The position numbers and the translations under genes were made by a program. Positions 5,411-6,435 of a stretch of DNA of 6,435 nucleotides are shown here, one piece after another. The stretch is from CAZDAM01 sp964503595 (GTDB lineage Bacteria > Muiribacteriota > UBA6191): contig CAZDAM010000140.1 of NCBI GenBank assembly GCA_964503595.1, forward strand, positions 1-6,435, written 5' to 3'. The notes below the pieces were generated by a model. That model worked only from the letters and a program-made list of their open reading frames with translations, was not told the origin of the DNA and did not search any database. Position 1 is the stretch's first letter. Each line of letters opens with the position of its first letter.

Positions 5411-6155
5411 GCAAGAAACTGCCCATCTGATCAAACCTTATGGTGATACTGAGAATGATGGTGTGATTCAGCTCTGCTTTACCCTTCCCGTGGAATACGG
5501 AGCCCGCGCCAAAAAAGCTGCCGAAGCCTACGCAGCCATGCTCAATCTGGAAGATGTTTCGGTTGCTTCCAGCCGTAAAATCGCCGAAGGATTCACCTGC
5601 TTTGTTGTCTATGCCCGGGCCAAACCCGTTCTGGACTACAATACTATCCAGGCTCAGGAAGTGGCCAAGAAAGGTCTGAGCTTTTATGAGGTCAATACTC
5701 TCATCAAGGAAAAACTCAACCGTCGCATGAATGTTGTCGGAGCTACCATCGGAACCGATGCCCACACTGTGGGAATTGATGCCATCATGAACATGAAAGG
5801 TTGGGACGGGGACTATGGTCTTGAACGCTACCCCGAAGTCAATGCCTACAATCTTGGGGCCCAGATTCCCTGTGAAGACCTTCTGAAGCGTGCTTTGGAA
5901 GTCCAGGCCGATGCCATTCTGATTTCCCAGACTGTGACCCAGAAGGATTCCCATATCCGTAACTTCACTGAATTCATGGAACTGATCGAAGCCGAGAATC
6001 TGCGGGAACGCTTCCTCCTGCTCATTGGAGGGCCACGAATTTCTCATGAAATGGCGATTGAAATGGGCTATGACGCCGGCTTCGGACCCGGCACAACCCC
6101 TTCCATGGTCGCAGGCTTCATCATTGAGGAAATCATTCGGCGTCAAGGCTTATAA
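5403..6155 (+). CDS. kamE: Lysine 5,6-aminomutase, beta (B12- and PLP-binding) subunit
   Basis: KamE carries the Rossmann-type cobalamin domain of the mutase and supplies the lysine that holds PLP. Counting from the ATG at 5403 (250 residues), the B12 base-off/His-on motif DxHxxG is DAHTVG at 119-124 with axial ligand H121. K132 in NMKGW is the PLP Schiff-base lysine. The 11-residue spacing between them equals that of His133 and Lys144 in the Clostridium sticklandii beta subunit. The remaining B12-domain signatures are the serine of ISQTVTQ (S175) and the GG at 209-210 (LLIGGPR). Residues 1 to about 85 form the N-terminal dimerisation domain. The ATG at 5391 would add four residues (254 in all) but lacks a ribosome binding site. 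The 8-base overlap with kamD fits equal production of the two subunits. All key residues are present. Confidence 0.96.
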   Translation: MIKQETAHLIKPYGDTENDGVIQLCFTLPVEYGARAKKAAEAYAAMLNLEDVSVASSRKIAEGFTCFVVYARAKPVLDYNTIQAQEVAKKGLSFYEVNTLIKEKLNRRMNVVGATIGTDAHTVGIDAIMNMKGWDGDYGLERYPEVNAYNLGAQIPCEDLLKRALEVQADAILISQTVTQKDSHIRNFTEFMELIEAENLRERFLLLIGGPRISHEMAIEMGYDAGFGPGTTPSMVAGFIIEEIIRRQGL

Positions 6156-6183
6156 ATCAGACTCAAAGCATTTCTTTTCATAA
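6156..6183. other. Short junction between kamE and the reverse transcriptase remnant
   Basis: These 28 bases separate the kamE stop from the first reverse transcriptase-like codon. I see no convincing terminator; CTTTT and AAAAG (6174-6178 and 6186-6190) could pair, but only as a five-pair AT-rich stem. The breakpoint that brought the reverse transcriptase fragment next to kamE probably lies here. Confidence 0.4.
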
Positions 6184-6435
6184 ACAAAAGCTCCTGGAAT
6201 CAAAAGAGATCAAGATGGAAGAATGCTCAGGAAAAGAACCCGAAGCGGAGTGTCCCAGGGGGGAGTTTGTTCTCCACTTCTGGCTAATCTTTATCTGAAC
6301 GATTTCTGTCTTGAAATCGCGAAACGGGCTCCGGTGAAAATTGTGACATATGTGGATGACTTTGTGCTTCTGCATAGAAGAACGTTTACGAAGACTCAGA
6401 AGGAGTGGGCAGCCAGAAGGCTTCTACCGAAAGAA
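6184..6435 (+). pseudogene. 5'-truncated group II intron-type reverse transcriptase, continues past window
   Basis: Frame 1 is open from 6184 to the window end and encodes the second part of a reverse transcriptase domain. It has the QGG/SPLLAN motif (GVSQGGVCSPLLANLYLNDF, 6247-6306) and the catalytic YVDD box (6349-6360, YVDDFVLLHRR), with the spacing of group II intron maturases. The preceding KAPGI...DGRMLRKRTR resembles the segment just before the QGG motif in these proteins. Everything earlier, including the first catalytic aspartate motif, is missing, because a TAA lies at 6181-6183. The only nearby ATG (6223) would give a domain without its fingers, so the copy is almost certainly inactive. 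Eight of its ten arginine codons are AGA or AGG, against none of 13 in kamE, which points to a foreign origin. It is not a DGR-type enzyme, since the motif is QGG rather than SQ-type. Whether a maturase or endonuclease domain and intron RNA follow cannot be seen. Confidence 0.82.

Noticed and set aside
5397..6146. Long minus-strand frame (249 codons) opposite kamE
   Set aside because: It mirrors kamE almost end to end; KamE motifs are unambiguous and the antisense translation shows no domain.
3848..6155. Ornithine 4,5-aminomutase (oraS/oraE)
   Set aside because: In that enzyme the PLP-barrel and B12 domains are fused in one long subunit of over 700 residues; here they are separate 520- and 250-residue proteins matching KamD and KamE.
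6184..6435. Diversity-generating retroelement or retron reverse transcriptase
   Set aside because: The QGGVCSPLLAN motif and surrounding sequence fit group II intron enzymes, and no variable/template repeat pair or retron RNA is visible.

Overview
The window carries the core of a bacterial anaerobic lysine-fermentation locus. The best-supported genes are kamD and kamE, the two subunits of adenosylcobalamin- and PLP-dependent lysine 5,6-aminomutase. Directly upstream are kamB and kamC, a P-loop protein and a MutS-like ATPase that family knowledge links to maintaining (reactivating) this mutase. The organism is probably an anaerobic amino-acid fermenter of moderate GC content. Such clusters occur in Firmicutes, Fusobacteria, Spirochaetes, Bacteroidetes and several uncultured phyla, and the sequence alone does not let me choose among them.

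Layout: bases 1-465 are a gene-poor, more AT-rich stretch. It holds the possible tail of an upstream reading frame, three copies of a short ATGTGCGGAA-type repeat (two direct, one inverted), a 9-bp perfect hairpin and a small tandem repeat. Bases 466-1318 hold two small genes I do not recognise. The second overlaps the start of kamB by one base. Bases 1318-6155 hold kamB, kamC, kamD and kamE, all on the + strand. kamB/kamC overlap by 10 bases, kamC/kamD are separated by 68 bases containing a possible promoter, and kamD/kamE overlap by 8 bases. Bases 6184-6435 encode part of a group II intron-type reverse transcriptase that has lost its N-terminal part and runs off the window. Its arginine codon use differs sharply from that of kamE.

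How the genes fit together: KamD and KamE form the mutase that moves the terminal amino group of D-lysine or L-beta-lysine from C6 to C5. Such enzymes inactivate during turnover, and KamB and KamC are the likely ATP-dependent partners that restore them. The one-base coupling of the small gene at 974-1318 to kamB makes it a candidate accessory factor. The other usual pathway genes (kamA, kdd, kce, kal) are not in the window. The reverse transcriptase remnant 28 bases after kamE suggests the cluster was disrupted or bounded on that side by mobile DNA.
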